Positions 51,342 to 60,438 of a stretch of 64,000 nt of DNA are shown here, in pieces. Under the pieces are notes generated by a model, which searched no databases, was not told the DNA's origin, and worked only from the letters and a program-made list of their open reading frames with translations. Each line of letters starts with the position of its first letter. The first letter of the stretch is position 1. The translations under genes were made by a program, and so were the position numbers. Source of the DNA: JAWKWH01 sp040830725 (GTDB taxonomy: Bacteria > Pseudomonadota > Alphaproteobacteria > Rhizobiales > Rhizobiaceae); assembly GCA_040830725.1 (NCBI GenBank), contig JBFOMG010000020.1:44983-108982 (forward strand). The letters run 5' to 3'.

Positions 51342-53645
51342 TTACACACCGTCAGTCGAGTCCAGATAACGCGTCAGCGCACATACCAGGTGGTAGAAAA
51401 TCGAAGCCGGAACGTCACCTTCACTAGCTTTTCCTTCGCCGTCAATGCGATCGATCCAAAGCCCCGTCGGCGCCGGATCGATATGCCAGCGAAACAACCG
51501 CCCGACGCGAGCTTCAATTTCCGGTTTCAGGTCCGGGCCACCCGTACCGTCGAGCGCGATGGCAGCTTTGACCGCCTCCGCCTGCGGCCAACTGCGGGAG
51601 AGCGTGTCCAGCGGCACACCGTCGCGGGAAACTGCAGCATAGGCCAACCCGGTCGCCCTGTTCAGCCCATTTGCAACCGCGGAAGCATAGAGTTTGCGCG
51701 CATATGCATTGAGTTTGACCTGGCCACTCTTGGCGGCAAATTCGACCAACAGGGAAGCCCACTCGAAATGATGACCCGGTTCGGTCCACTGACCCTCGCG
51801 GCCCGGTGCAGGTTTCCAATCGTCATCGAAATATTCACCAAGCGTCCAGGTTTCACTGTCGAAGAGATTACTGCGGAACAAATCGACCACACGTGCAGCA
51901 CGGCGCAGATAATCCCTTTCACCGGTAACCGAATGCCAGGCAAGAAACGCCTCGAGCAGGTGCATGTGCGGGTTTGAACGTCTGATCCCCTTGCCTCCCG
52001 CTGTCTCCAGGAATCCGGTCATGCGTTCATCTTCCAAATGGGCATCCAGAAAAGCGAACGTCTCCTGTCCCAATTTGAGAGCATCCCGATTACCGCACTG
52101 GTGGGCATGAGCTAATGCCAGCAAGACAAATGCATGATCATAGGCATCTTCCGTAGCATCGGCCACGCTGCCATCATGGTTCAAAGTGCGGACAAAACCA
52201 CCCTTGTCGGTGCGACCTTTTTTCGAAATAAAATCAATACCATGACCAATTAACTGGTCTGCATTTCCGTCCCAGCCTCGCTGTTTTGCGACCGAGAAAG
52301 CATAGATTTGCCGAGCCATCGTGCGCATTCGTTTTGGCTGGGCGCCAGGTTGGCGCTCAAATGTCAGGGTTTCATGGAACCCGCCATGGACATCGTCTTT
52401 TCCTGCCGAGGACCACAAGGGGAGCGTTTCCTCAAACAGCCAATGGTTCACGCGATTGCGCCAGGCTCCGGTGACGGGCATGCGGTCACTCGATGGTGTG
52501 AAACGGGTTTCGATCCGACCGGATTTCTCTAGCTGCTCGACTACTTTTTTGACATTCTGGCTTTGATCGACGGGCGCGACAAATGTCGCATCGACCGTCG
52601 AGACCACGGCAATATCCTTCAGCCCGACCGCCGACAGCAGCCGACCGTGACTGCGCAAGTATGAATTCTGACAGTCTATTGCGACGACGTCGCCGGTGAT
52701 CACGTTGCCGCTGTCGTCAGATTTGCTCGTCTCGAGCAGGGATTGCCAGGATCCGAGATCGTTCCAGCTGAATGTAGCGGGCACCATGGAAATTGCGTCA
52801 GCCTTTTCCATGATGGCGTAGTCGACGGAGATGGAAGGGATTTGCGAGTAGAGTTCTGCGGGAAGGTAAGTACCCGTCACATCTGTCGCCGCTGCCTTCA
52901 TGCTCTCTTCGGCTCCGCGCCAAATATCTGGGGCATGGACAGAAAACGCTTCCCGCATTGCACCGGCCTTGAACAGAAATATGCCGGTGTTCCAGTAGAA
53001 ATTTCCGAGATCCATGTAGGTTTGAGCAGTCGCCTCATCCGGCTTTTCAACGAACCGCTTTACAGTGTGCGTATTCCCGTTTGGCGTCTCGACTTCAATA
53101 TACCCGTAGCCGGTTTCAGGATGTGCCGGTTTGATGCCAAAAACGACCAAATTACCGGCTAGCGCTGCATCTGCTCCCGCTTCGACCGTCTGCCAGAATT
53201 GAGCGTCGGTCGAAATGACATGATCGGAAGGGACAACGAGCACAATTTCATCACCGAATGCCTCAAGCGTTCTCAGTGCGGCAACGGCGACCGCAGCAGC
53301 CGTGTTTCGCCCTATCGGCTCGAAAATCGCCGAACCGCCCGCCAGATCAATTCCAGCGAGATCAGACTGCACGCGGCTTGCGTGACGTTCCGAGGCAATA
53401 ACATGAACCGGCGTGTCTCCATTTTGCCTCGAAAGCAACCTTCGCACCGTGGCAGCCAGCATGGATCCGTCGCCCGAAAGATCGTGAAACTGCTTTGGAT
53501 TATCCTCGCGCGACAAGGGCCAGAGGCGCGACCCTATGCCCCCGCTCATGACAAAGCCAACTATGCGCGCACTGTTCAATGTATTGCCACTTGCAACTGT
53601 TCCATTCAGGTCAGAGCATCTGGTTATACGCACCAACTCCCTCAT
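51342..53645 (-). CDS. manC: GDP-mannose pyrophosphorylase fused to an AGE-family sugar isomerase
   Basis: A fusion of about 767 residues. The N-terminal part (roughly 30-380) is mannose-1-phosphate guanylyltransferase: VGFVMSGGIGSRLWPLSRED NPKQF-type residues, EPIGRNTAAAVAVAAL, VVPSDHVI, RFVEKPDEATAQTYM and FSWNDLGSW. The C-terminal part (roughly 400-767) is an N-acylglucosamine 2-epimerase/mannose isomerase-like (alpha/alpha)6 barrel, with MARQIYAFSVAKQRGW and WTEPGHHFEWASLLVEFA. The usual partner is a cupin phosphomannose isomerase. The start is uncertain: ATG at 53645 or GTG at 53651, both overlapping phosphomannomutase. Confidence 0.88.
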   Translation of the reverse strand: MRELVRITRCSDLNGTVASGNTLNSARIVGFVMSGGIGSRLWPLSREDNPKQFHDLSGDGSMLAATVRRLLSRQNGDTPVHVIASERHASRVQSDLAGIDLAGGSAIFEPIGRNTAAAVAVAALRTLEAFGDEIVLVVPSDHVISTDAQFWQTVEAGADAALAGNLVVFGIKPAHPETGYGYIEVETPNGNTHTVKRFVEKPDEATAQTYMDLGNFYWNTGIFLFKAGAMREAFSVHAPDIWRGAEESMKAAATDVTGTYLPAELYSQIPSISVDYAIMEKADAISMVPATFSWNDLGSWQSLLETSKSDDSGNVITGDVVAIDCQNSYLRSHGRLLSAVGLKDIAVVSTVDATFVAPVDQSQNVKKVVEQLEKSGRIETRFTPSSDRMPVTGAWRNRVNHWLFEETLPLWSSAGKDDVHGGFHETLTFERQPGAQPKRMRTMARQIYAFSVAKQRGWDGNADQLIGHGIDFISKKGRTDKGGFVRTLNHDGSVADATEDAYDHAFVLLALAHAHQCGNRDALKLGQETFAFLDAHLEDERMTGFLETAGGKGIRRSNPHMHLLEAFLAWHSVTGERDYLRRAARVVDLFRSNLFDSETWTLGEYFDDDWKPAPGREGQWTEPGHHFEWASLLVEFAAKSGQVKLNAYARKLYASAVANGLNRATGLAYAAVSRDGVPLDTLSRSWPQAEAVKAAIALDGTGGPDLKPEIEARVGRLFRWHIDPAPTGLWIDRIDGEGKASEGDVPASIFYHLVCALTRYLDSTDGV

Positions 53646-55203
53646 TTTCACGCAAGATGTTGTCTATCGCCTGAAACATCTCGCGCTTTCGTTCTTCAGA
53701 TACCGGGCTTTCGACCACAACGACCAATTCCGGCTTGTTCGATGATGCCCGAACAAGGCCCCAAGTTCCGTCGTCAGCGACGACACGGACTCCATTGACC
53801 GTTACGAGGTCAGCAATCGCATGGCCTCCAACGGTTTCACCGCCGGTCCGCATCGTCTGAAAACGCTTCACCACGCGATCAACGACGTCATATTTTAGCT
53901 CATCGGCACAGTGAGGTGACATGGTGGGTGAACCGTAAGTCAGCGGCAGATCCCGATAAAGATCGGCCATCGACTTGTCCGGATTGCGTTCGAGCATCTG
54001 GCAAATTGCAATCGCCGTCACCAACCCGTCATCATAGCCCCTGCCGATAGGCCTGTTGAAGAAGAAATGGCCCGACTTTTCAAAACCCGCGGCGGCTTTC
54101 AGTTCGGTCACCCGGCGTTTGATGTAGGAATGGCCTGTTTTCCAGTAGTCTGTATTGGCCCCGTTTTCGTTCAATACCGGATCGGTGGCGAACAAGCCGG
54201 TTGATTTCACATCAGCGACAAAAAGAGCACCCGGGTTTAAAGAGGATATATCCCGCGCCAACATCACACCGACTTTGTCGGCGAAAATTTCGTTTCCCTC
54301 ATTGTCCACAACTCCGCAGCGGTCGCCGTCTCCATCAAAGCCGAAACCGACATCCGCTCCGGTCTCCAGAACCTTGTCCCGTATGGCATGCAGCATTTGC
54401 ATATCCTCGGGATTGGGATTGTAGCGCGGGAATGTGAAATCCAGATCGGCATCAAGCGGAATCACTTCGCAACCAATCTTCTCCAACAGTTGTGGCGCAA
54501 ACACACCAGCGGTGCCGTTACCGCAAGCCGCGACGACCTTCAGTGGCCGCCCCATGGATATTCCCTTGGCCAAGTCAGCCAGATATCGTTCGCGAAAATC
54601 TTCAACAAACTGATAGGAACCACCGCCGGTGAGGTCAAAACTTGCATTGAGAACAATGTTTTTCAGCGCCGACATCTCTTCAGGCCCGAAGGTCAGTGGC
54701 CGGTCGCAGCCCATTTTCACGCCGGTCCAGCCGTTTTCATTGTGGGATGCGGTAACCATCGCGACCGACAGAATATCGAGCTCAAACTGGGCAAAATAGG
54801 CCATGGGTGATAGCGAAAGTCCGATGTCGTGAACCCGGGCGCCCGCCGCCATCAACCCTGAAACCAGGGCCAGTTTGATCGACATTGAGTAAGATCGAAA
54901 GTCATGACCGGTAACAATATCCGGCCCGGCACCGCGTTGACGAATGAGGGTACCCAAACCCATGCCGAGTGCCTGGACGCCGGCAAGATTGAGCTCCGGC
55001 GGAACATCGGATGCGGGATGACCGAACCACCATCGCGCGTCATATTCGCGAAAACCGGTCGGTTTGATCAGCGGAACGTTCTCAAAATCGGCGCTGTTGG
55101 GCGCAATATCTGATCTCGGAGTTGGAAACACTGGAACGGTTTGCTTTCGTGAGATTGCTTGTTGGCTTGGTTCTACGCTCTTGGAATTAATAACGGATTG
55201 CAT
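53611..55203 (-). CDS. Phosphomannomutase/phosphoglucomutase
   Basis: A 530-residue phosphohexomutase that interconverts mannose-6-phosphate and mannose-1-phosphate. The phosphoserine site is VAMVTASHNENGWTGVKMGC, the metal loop is GFGFDGDGDRCGVVDNEGNE (DGDGDR), and the sugar-binding block is ADGEMSGH-like residues, here GFEKSGHFFFNRPIG. An extra N-terminal 60 residues precede the usual PTGFREYDARWWFG. The ATG at 55203 was chosen. It overlaps the GDP-mannose enzyme gene, so the two genes supply GDP-mannose for polysaccharide or glycolipid synthesis. Confidence 0.9.
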   Translation of the reverse strand: MQSVINSKSVEPSQQAISRKQTVPVFPTPRSDIAPNSADFENVPLIKPTGFREYDARWWFGHPASDVPPELNLAGVQALGMGLGTLIRQRGAGPDIVTGHDFRSYSMSIKLALVSGLMAAGARVHDIGLSLSPMAYFAQFELDILSVAMVTASHNENGWTGVKMGCDRPLTFGPEEMSALKNIVLNASFDLTGGGSYQFVEDFRERYLADLAKGISMGRPLKVVAACGNGTAGVFAPQLLEKIGCEVIPLDADLDFTFPRYNPNPEDMQMLHAIRDKVLETGADVGFGFDGDGDRCGVVDNEGNEIFADKVGVMLARDISSLNPGALFVADVKSTGLFATDPVLNENGANTDYWKTGHSYIKRRVTELKAAAGFEKSGHFFFNRPIGRGYDDGLVTAIAICQMLERNPDKSMADLYRDLPLTYGSPTMSPHCADELKYDVVDRVVKRFQTMRTGGETVGGHAIADLVTVNGVRVVADDGTWGLVRASSNKPELVVVVESPVSEERKREMFQAIDNILRENEGVGAYNQML

Positions 55204-55289
55204 TTCTGATTGAGAGCGAAATTGCAAGAGACAAGGCAATTGGCGCTTGCGGCAATTTCGGGCCGGCGCTATAAGCCCGCGGTTGGTCG

Positions 55290-55366
55290 CGGAGTGTAGC
55301 GCAGCCTGGTAGCGCACCTCGTTCGGGACGAGGGGGTCGCAGGTTCAAATCCTGCCACTCCGACCA
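55290..55366 (+). tRNA. tRNA-Pro (anticodon CGG)
   Basis: A 77-base tRNA with encoded CCA. The acceptor arms CGGAGTG (55290-55296) and CACTCCG (55356-55362) pair perfectly, and the T arm carries GGTTCAAATCC. The anticodon stem CTCGT/ACGAG encloses TCGGG with anticodon CGG, which reads proline CCG. It is upstream of and divergent from phosphomannomutase. Confidence 0.95.
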
Positions 55367-55923
55367 ATAATTTCAATGATCCATGGTACTAGTTGGTTTG
55401 GTAGCATATTGCCTGTGTACGCAATCGGCTTACGCGCGATCAAAAAAACCACACCAAAGTCAGCGGCGCCAGAATTGCTTTGTCCAGACCTGCACTTACC
55501 ATACCTTGCATGGTCGCATATTCGTTATAACAGTCACCATCGCAAACCATCCATTGATACAACAAAAGACTGAAGCATCGTTTCGATGCCATCAAAATCG
55601 CAACACCGCCGGGGTGTGGTTGGCAGTTCAGCATTATCGATAACTCCAACGTCTGCTCCGGGAAACGGCCATTTGTTCGTCGCACCTGCAGCAAAGCGCC
55701 GCCTTCCCTCCTTCTGAGACCTTGGAATGAGGGTATGGCCGCCATTCGGTGCAGCTGCGAAGAACCCAATTGATTTCCCGGAAACAGGGGCTTGACACTC
55801 CTACTTCGCAGCTAAGCGAACGCCTAACTAGGAGATTAGGAAAAATTGCGAAAGCTGATAGGTTCGTTATTGATATTTTCGAAAAATTTCGCAAGTATGC
55901 GAAAGTCGCACCGGGAAATGCTC
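55367..55923. other. Gene-poor region between tRNA-Pro and glpR
   Basis: About 550 bases with no convincing gene. A minus-strand frame of about 109 codons (55440-55769) has no recognisable family and mixed composition, so it may be a decayed fragment. The last 80 bases contain the candidate GlpR boxes. I found no repeat of the tRNA 3' end and no integrase. Confidence 0.5.
55876..55904. promoter_or_regulatory. Candidate GlpR operator
   Basis: Two adjacent palindromes precede glpR: TTTTCGAAAA (55876-55885) and TTTCGC-N6-GCGAAA (55887-55904). A further GCGAAAGC half-site lies at 55848-55855. DeoR/GlpR-type regulators bind TTCG/CGAA half-sites, and the position just before glpR suits autoregulation. 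Confidence 0.55.
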
Positions 55924-56712
55924 ATGCAGCCGCTCATACCTCGACAGCAGGATATTTTGGACATTGCCCGCCGGGACGGGCGGGTCGGCGTTGACACACT
56001 GGCCGCCCATTTCGAGGTTACCCCGCAGACAATTCGCAAGGATCTCAATGATTTGTGCGGGATGGAGAAGCTGCATCGCGTGCATGGCGGCGCGGTTTTT
56101 CCATCCGATACGGTCAATCTCGCCTATCAGGCCAGGCGCAGCATCGCCGCCGACGGCAAGGTCAGGATCGGTCAAAGCGTTGCAGCCATGATTCCCGATG
56201 GCGCATCATTGATATTGAACATCGGAACGACGACCGAGCAGGTTGCCCATGCGCTGCGTCGCCATCAGCGACTGATGGTGATCACCAACAATCTGAACGT
56301 GGCAAACATATTGTCCGACAGTCCCGGCGTTGATCTGGTGGTGTCGGGCGGCATGATCAGAAAGAGTGACGGCGGCATTATTGGTGCTGCCGCAGTTGAC
56401 CTGATCCGGCAGTTCAAAGTTGATTTTGCGATCATCGGCTCTTCGGCGATCGACGAAGATGGCGCCCTTCTCGACTATGATTATCAGGAAGTCCGGGTTG
56501 CCCAGGCAATTCTCGAACAGGCGCGGCAGAAGATACTGGTTGCCGATGCGACCAAATTTGAACGCCGGGCGCCCGTGCAAATCGGGCATGTGAGCGCAAT
56601 GGACATGTTTGTCAGCGATGAAACACCGCCCGAACACATCACCGCTCTTTGCGAGCGCCATGAAGTGGAAGTTGTCATTGCAGGCGACGAGGCACAGCAG
56701 GTGAGCGGGTGA
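55924..56712 (+). CDS. glpR: DeoR-family glycerol-3-phosphate regulator
   Basis: A 262-residue repressor. The N-terminal helix-turn-helix is RQQDILDIARRDGRVGVDTL plus FEVTPQTIRKDLNDLC (about 10-50). The effector domain shows GASLILNIGTTTEQVAHALR, SGGMIRKSDGGIIGAAAVD and VADATKFERRAPVQIGHVS. This is the standard GlpR layout; glycerol-3-phosphate relieves repression. ATG at 55924 or 55918 are both possible. The stop overlaps the glpD start, which supports its assignment. Confidence 0.92.
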   Translation: MQPLIPRQQDILDIARRDGRVGVDTLAAHFEVTPQTIRKDLNDLCGMEKLHRVHGGAVFPSDTVNLAYQARRSIAADGKVRIGQSVAAMIPDGASLILNIGTTTEQVAHALRRHQRLMVITNNLNVANILSDSPGVDLVVSGGMIRKSDGGIIGAAAVDLIRQFKVDFAIIGSSAIDEDGALLDYDYQEVRVAQAILEQARQKILVADATKFERRAPVQIGHVSAMDMFVSDETPPEHITALCERHEVEVVIAGDEAQQVSG

Positions 56713-58256
56713 TGGCGTCTGCGCAGCAAACTGCCGATGGCAAGGATCCGCCGCATTTTGATCTGCTGGTCATCGGCGGCGGCATCAATGGCGCCGGTGT
56801 TGCGCGAGACGCAAGCGGCCGCGGTTTCTCGGTTTGCCTCTGCGATGCAGGCGACTTTGGCGGCAGCACCTCATCGGCCTCCACGAAACTGATCCATGGC
56901 GGTTTGCGCTATCTGGAACATTACGAGTTCATGCTGGTGCGCAAGGCGCTGATGGAGCGCGAAGTGCTGTGGGCGATGGCGCCGCACATTATCAGGCCGT
57001 TGCGTTTTGTCCTGCCGCATCACAGTGGGCTGCGGCCGGCATGGCTGTTGCGGCTGGGCCTGTTCCTCTATGACCATCTCGGCGGCAGGAAACTGCTTCC
57101 GGGAACGCGCACGCTCGATCTTGATTCCGATTCAGCCGGCAAGCCTCTGAAATCCAACTTTAAAAAGGCGTTTGAATACTCCGATTGCTGGGTCGAGGAT
57201 TCGCGTCTTGTGATCCTGAACCTGCAGGACGCCCGGTCCCGCGGCGCCGATATCCGGCCGAGGACGGCGGTGGAACAGGCCCGCTTTGAAGACGGCCGAT
57301 GGGTGGTGAAGCTGCGTGATGCCAACAGCGGAGCGGTTGATACGGTCACCGCCGCTGTCGTGCTGAACGCCGCCGGCCCCTATATCGACGACGTGCTGAA
57401 AAAAGTGTTCGGCCAGAACGACGCCCACAATGTGCGGCTGGTGCGCGGCAGCCATATCGTGGTCGCCAAGAAGTTCAATCATGACCAGGCCTATATTTTC
57501 CAGAACGCCGATGACCGCATCATCTTTGCGATCCCCTATGAGAACGAGTTCACACTGATCGGTACAACCGATGCAGAGCACGGCGACATGGACGGCAGAC
57601 CGCAGATCACGCCCGAGGAGACGGAGTACCTTTGCTCAATGGCCAGCGAATATTTTGAAGAGCCGGTCAACGAGGAAGATGTTGTCTGGACCTATTCCGG
57701 CGTGCGGCCTCTGTTCGATGACGGCGCGTCGAAGGCGCAGGAAGCGACCCGCGACTACATTATTCGCAGCGACCCGGCGATGGGCGATGGCACGCTGATC
57801 AACATTTTCGGCGGCAAGATCACCACCTACCGGCGTCTGGCCGAAGAAGTACTCATCGAACTTGAAACGCGGCTCGGACAACGCAAGCCTGGGTGGACCA
57901 GTGGCGCCACACTTCCCGGCGGTGATTTTGCAGTGGGCCAGCGAAAGGAACTAGCCGACCGCTATACAGAAGAATTTCCTCATGCCGGGCGCGATCTGAT
58001 CGACAGGCTGGTGCGGACCTACGGTACAGAAACCGAGCGGATACTGGCTGGTACAAAAGCGATCGAAGATCTCGGTTCCCACTTCGGCGCCGACCTCTAT
58101 GAGTGCGAGGTGAGCTATCTCGTTGAAAACGAGTGGGCGCAAACCGCCGAGGACATTGTCTACCGCCGCACCAAGCTCGGCCTGCTGCTGACCGCAGAAG
58201 AGATCATCGGCATTGATGGCTGGATCAATCAACATCAGAAAACAGCCACCGGGTAG
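56712..58256 (+). CDS. glpD: Aerobic glycerol-3-phosphate dehydrogenase
   Basis: A 514-residue FAD-dependent inner-membrane enzyme that oxidises glycerol-3-phosphate to dihydroxyacetone phosphate and feeds quinones. The FAD motif is in FDLLVIGGGINGAGVARDAS. FGGSTSSASTKLIHGGLRYL follows, and the C-terminal part has TLINIFGGKITTYRRLAEEV with FSGVRPLFDD-like residues. The gene overlaps glpR by one base. No glycerol kinase or transporter lies in the window. Confidence 0.95.
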   Translation: MASAQQTADGKDPPHFDLLVIGGGINGAGVARDASGRGFSVCLCDAGDFGGSTSSASTKLIHGGLRYLEHYEFMLVRKALMEREVLWAMAPHIIRPLRFVLPHHSGLRPAWLLRLGLFLYDHLGGRKLLPGTRTLDLDSDSAGKPLKSNFKKAFEYSDCWVEDSRLVILNLQDARSRGADIRPRTAVEQARFEDGRWVVKLRDANSGAVDTVTAAVVLNAAGPYIDDVLKKVFGQNDAHNVRLVRGSHIVVAKKFNHDQAYIFQNADDRIIFAIPYENEFTLIGTTDAEHGDMDGRPQITPEETEYLCSMASEYFEEPVNEEDVVWTYSGVRPLFDDGASKAQEATRDYIIRSDPAMGDGTLINIFGGKITTYRRLAEEVLIELETRLGQRKPGWTSGATLPGGDFAVGQRKELADRYTEEFPHAGRDLIDRLVRTYGTETERILAGTKAIEDLGSHFGADLYECEVSYLVENEWAQTAEDIVYRRTKLGLLLTAEEIIGIDGWINQHQKTATG

Positions 58257-58633
58257 GTTCCAATTTACACAACGGTTTGCGATAATCAGAGCTTTGCAAG
58301 TCAACTCATATTCGAGATGTGCTCGCCGTCGCTTTTTTCGTTGGGCCGTTATCCAACCAACCGGTCAGAGCTCTCCTCGACGAATAACAGCCAACCAACT
58401 GTTGCAGCACAGTTTTGAATTGTGGGCTGAGTGTTGATCAGGTGCAAGAAGCCACGGCGTGGCCGATGGCGGGTGTCAAGCCATCGGAATTGTGGAGGAT
58501 TGGCATTCGAGAGATCAATGTCGAGATGTCGCGCTTGCGGAAAACGTCCGTTTTACAGCTAATTGCTTCTAAGTCACCCTGAACTGATGCACGAGACCTG
58601 GACGTGCCGGCCGGAGCATATTTGCCAATCCGG
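58257..58633. other. 377-base intergenic region between convergent glpD and SDR genes
   Basis: No gene is recognised. Two small hairpins are present: GCCAC-GGC-GTGGC (58451-58463) and CCGATGG with CCATCGG (58463-58469 and 58481-58487). Neither has a T tract. The composition is less GC-rich than the flanks and may be degraded sequence. Confidence 0.45.
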
Positions 58634-59401
58634 TTACCTTCCCATCCATCCCCCGTCGACAACCAGGATTTCGCCGTTGACATAGTTGGATGCGGCCGAC
58701 GCCAGAAACACGGCGGGCCCGGCAAAGTCGGCCGGTTCGCCCCAGCGACCCTGCGGAATTCGCTCGAGGATGGCCCTGAAGCGCTCGGGATCGTTACGCA
58801 GTGCTTCGGTGTTGTCGGTTGAGATATAGCCGGGTGCAATCGCATTGACGTTGACACCGTGCGACGCCCATTCGTTGGCAAGTGCCTTGGTGAGTTGTCC
58901 TATGCCACCCTTTGACGCCGAATAGCCCGGAACGGTGATGCCGCCCTGAAATGTCAGAAGCGAGGCGGTGAAAATGATCTTGCCGGATCCGCGCGCGACC
59001 ATCATCGCCCCGATCTCGCGCGACAAGATGAACTGGGCTGAGAGATTGACTTCGATCACCTCATCCCACCACTCGTCGGGATGTTCACTAGCCGGTTTGC
59101 GGCGGATTGTACCGGCATTGTTGATCAAGATGTCCGGCGTGACGGCATCGTCTTTCAGCTGCCGGATGAAATCCTGCAAAGCGGCCCGGTTTGAAAAGTC
59201 ACAGCGATAGGCTCTGAAATTGCGGCCCATCGATTTTACCGCCTTTTCCACTTCGCTGCCCGGATCGAGTGAAGCACTGACACCGACAATGTCGGCGCCT
59301 GCAGATGCGATCGCTTCGGCCATGGCGCGCCCGATACCGCGTTTGCAGCCGGTCACCAGTGCGGTCTTGCCGGAAAGATCGAATAGTGAAAGTGCACTCA
59401 T
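58634..59401 (-). CDS. SDR oxidoreductase, KduD-like
   Basis: A 255-residue short-chain dehydrogenase. The NAD motif is TALVTGCKRGIGRAMAEAIA, then NNAGTIRRKPASEHPDEWWD, and the catalytic Ser and YxxxK in TVPGYSASKGGIGQLTKALA. The NNAG..RR....E....WD pattern and FQGGI..PGY are typical of 2-deoxy-D-gluconate 3-dehydrogenase / KduD. It may act on a keto-sugar acid of this pathway. It overlaps the zinc dehydrogenase by four bases. Confidence 0.85.
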   Translation of the reverse strand: MSALSLFDLSGKTALVTGCKRGIGRAMAEAIASAGADIVGVSASLDPGSEVEKAVKSMGRNFRAYRCDFSNRAALQDFIRQLKDDAVTPDILINNAGTIRRKPASEHPDEWWDEVIEVNLSAQFILSREIGAMMVARGSGKIIFTASLLTFQGGITVPGYSASKGGIGQLTKALANEWASHGVNVNAIAPGYISTDNTEALRNDPERFRAILERIPQGRWGEPADFAGPAVFLASAASNYVNGEILVVDGGWMGR

Positions 59402-60438
59402 AAGTTATCACCTACCTGAATTAGGCTTTTCATCGCGGTTGGACTTGCGTCCAGAGATTCAAATGCAGTTTGAATGTCTGCCAACGGCGTCACATCGGTT
59501 ATGATCGTTTCGGCGTCGATCGCTTCGGCCGTGATCAGGGAAATCGCTTTTTCATAATCCTCGGCCTCGTAGACCCGCGCGCCGATCAGCTGCAACTCGC
59601 GCCAGAAAAACCGAAACATGTCAATTTTCGGCTTGGTGGCGTGAATTGCCACCATCACAATTCGCGCCCGGGTGGCCGCAATATCCGTCATCACATCGAC
59701 CCCGGATTGGGTGCCAGACACTTCAAACACCACATCAGCACCTTTTCCTTCGGTACGCGAATTGATGGTCTCGACGAGGTCCTCCCCGGACGGGTCCACA
59801 GTGTCGAATCCCAACGCATCAGCAATCCGCAGGCGGTTCGGGTTGACCTCGGAGATCACCACCTTGCCGCCGGCATCGCGAGCCACCATGGCGACCAGGA
59901 TACCAATGGGGCCGCCGCCGATGACAACGACATCTTCGCCCTTTTTGAGACCGGACAGCCGGACATCGTGGCAGGCCACTGCCGTCGGCTCAATCAGGGC
60001 TGCGTGCTCCATGCGCAAGTTGTCAGGAAGGATATGGAGCGTGTGCGCTGGCACATTCCACAGTTCCTGCATGGCCCCGTCGGTGTCCAGGCCGAGAAAG
60101 CGGAGATTGTGACAGATATGGGCGTGACCCACCCGGCAAGCCGGACAGTCCCCGCAATGATCAAGTGGACGCACAGAAACACGTTGGCCCGGCGCCACAT
60201 TCTCCACACCGGGTCCCACCGCCTCGACAACACCGGACATTTCGTGGCCGATGACCCGGTTGAAACCCACGCGGGTGTCCATGTTGCCGTGGAACACATG
60301 CATGTCCGTGCCGCAAATGCCGCAATAGGCAATTCGCACCGAAACTTCGCCGGGTCCCGGCGGAACCGGCTTTGCCGTCTCCACCGTGAATGTACGGTCA
60401 CCGCGGTAATAGGCCGCCTTTATCGAACTAGAAGTCAT
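59398..60438 (-). CDS. Zinc-dependent sugar/polyol alcohol dehydrogenase
   Basis: A 346-residue medium-chain dehydrogenase. The catalytic zinc residues are in AYCGICGTDMHVFHGN and RVIGHEMSGVVEAVGPG. The structural zinc site is DHCGDCPACRVGHAHICHNL. The nucleotide-binding motif is VVVIGGGPIGILVAMVARDA. The group includes L-idonate, threonine and sorbitol dehydrogenases. Context with an enolase-superfamily dehydratase and an SDR suggests a sugar-acid substrate. Overlaps at both ends put it in a three-gene operon. Confidence 0.88.
   Translation of the reverse strand: MTSSSIKAAYYRGDRTFTVETAKPVPPGPGEVSVRIAYCGICGTDMHVFHGNMDTRVGFNRVIGHEMSGVVEAVGPGVENVAPGQRVSVRPLDHCGDCPACRVGHAHICHNLRFLGLDTDGAMQELWNVPAHTLHILPDNLRMEHAALIEPTAVACHDVRLSGLKKGEDVVVIGGGPIGILVAMVARDAGGKVVISEVNPNRLRIADALGFDTVDPSGEDLVETINSRTEGKGADVVFEVSGTQSGVDVMTDIAATRARIVMVAIHATKPKIDMFRFFWRELQLIGARVYEAEDYEKAISLITAEAIDAETIITDVTPLADIQTAFESLDASPTAMKSLIQVGDNL

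Noticed and set aside
55440..55769. A 109-codon minus-strand ORF
   Set aside because: No family recognised, no good ribosome binding site and mixed composition; left as possible decayed sequence.
55290..55923. tRNA-Pro as an integration site for a genomic island
   Set aside because: No integrase and no second copy of the tRNA 3' end were found; glpRD and the sugar genes look native.
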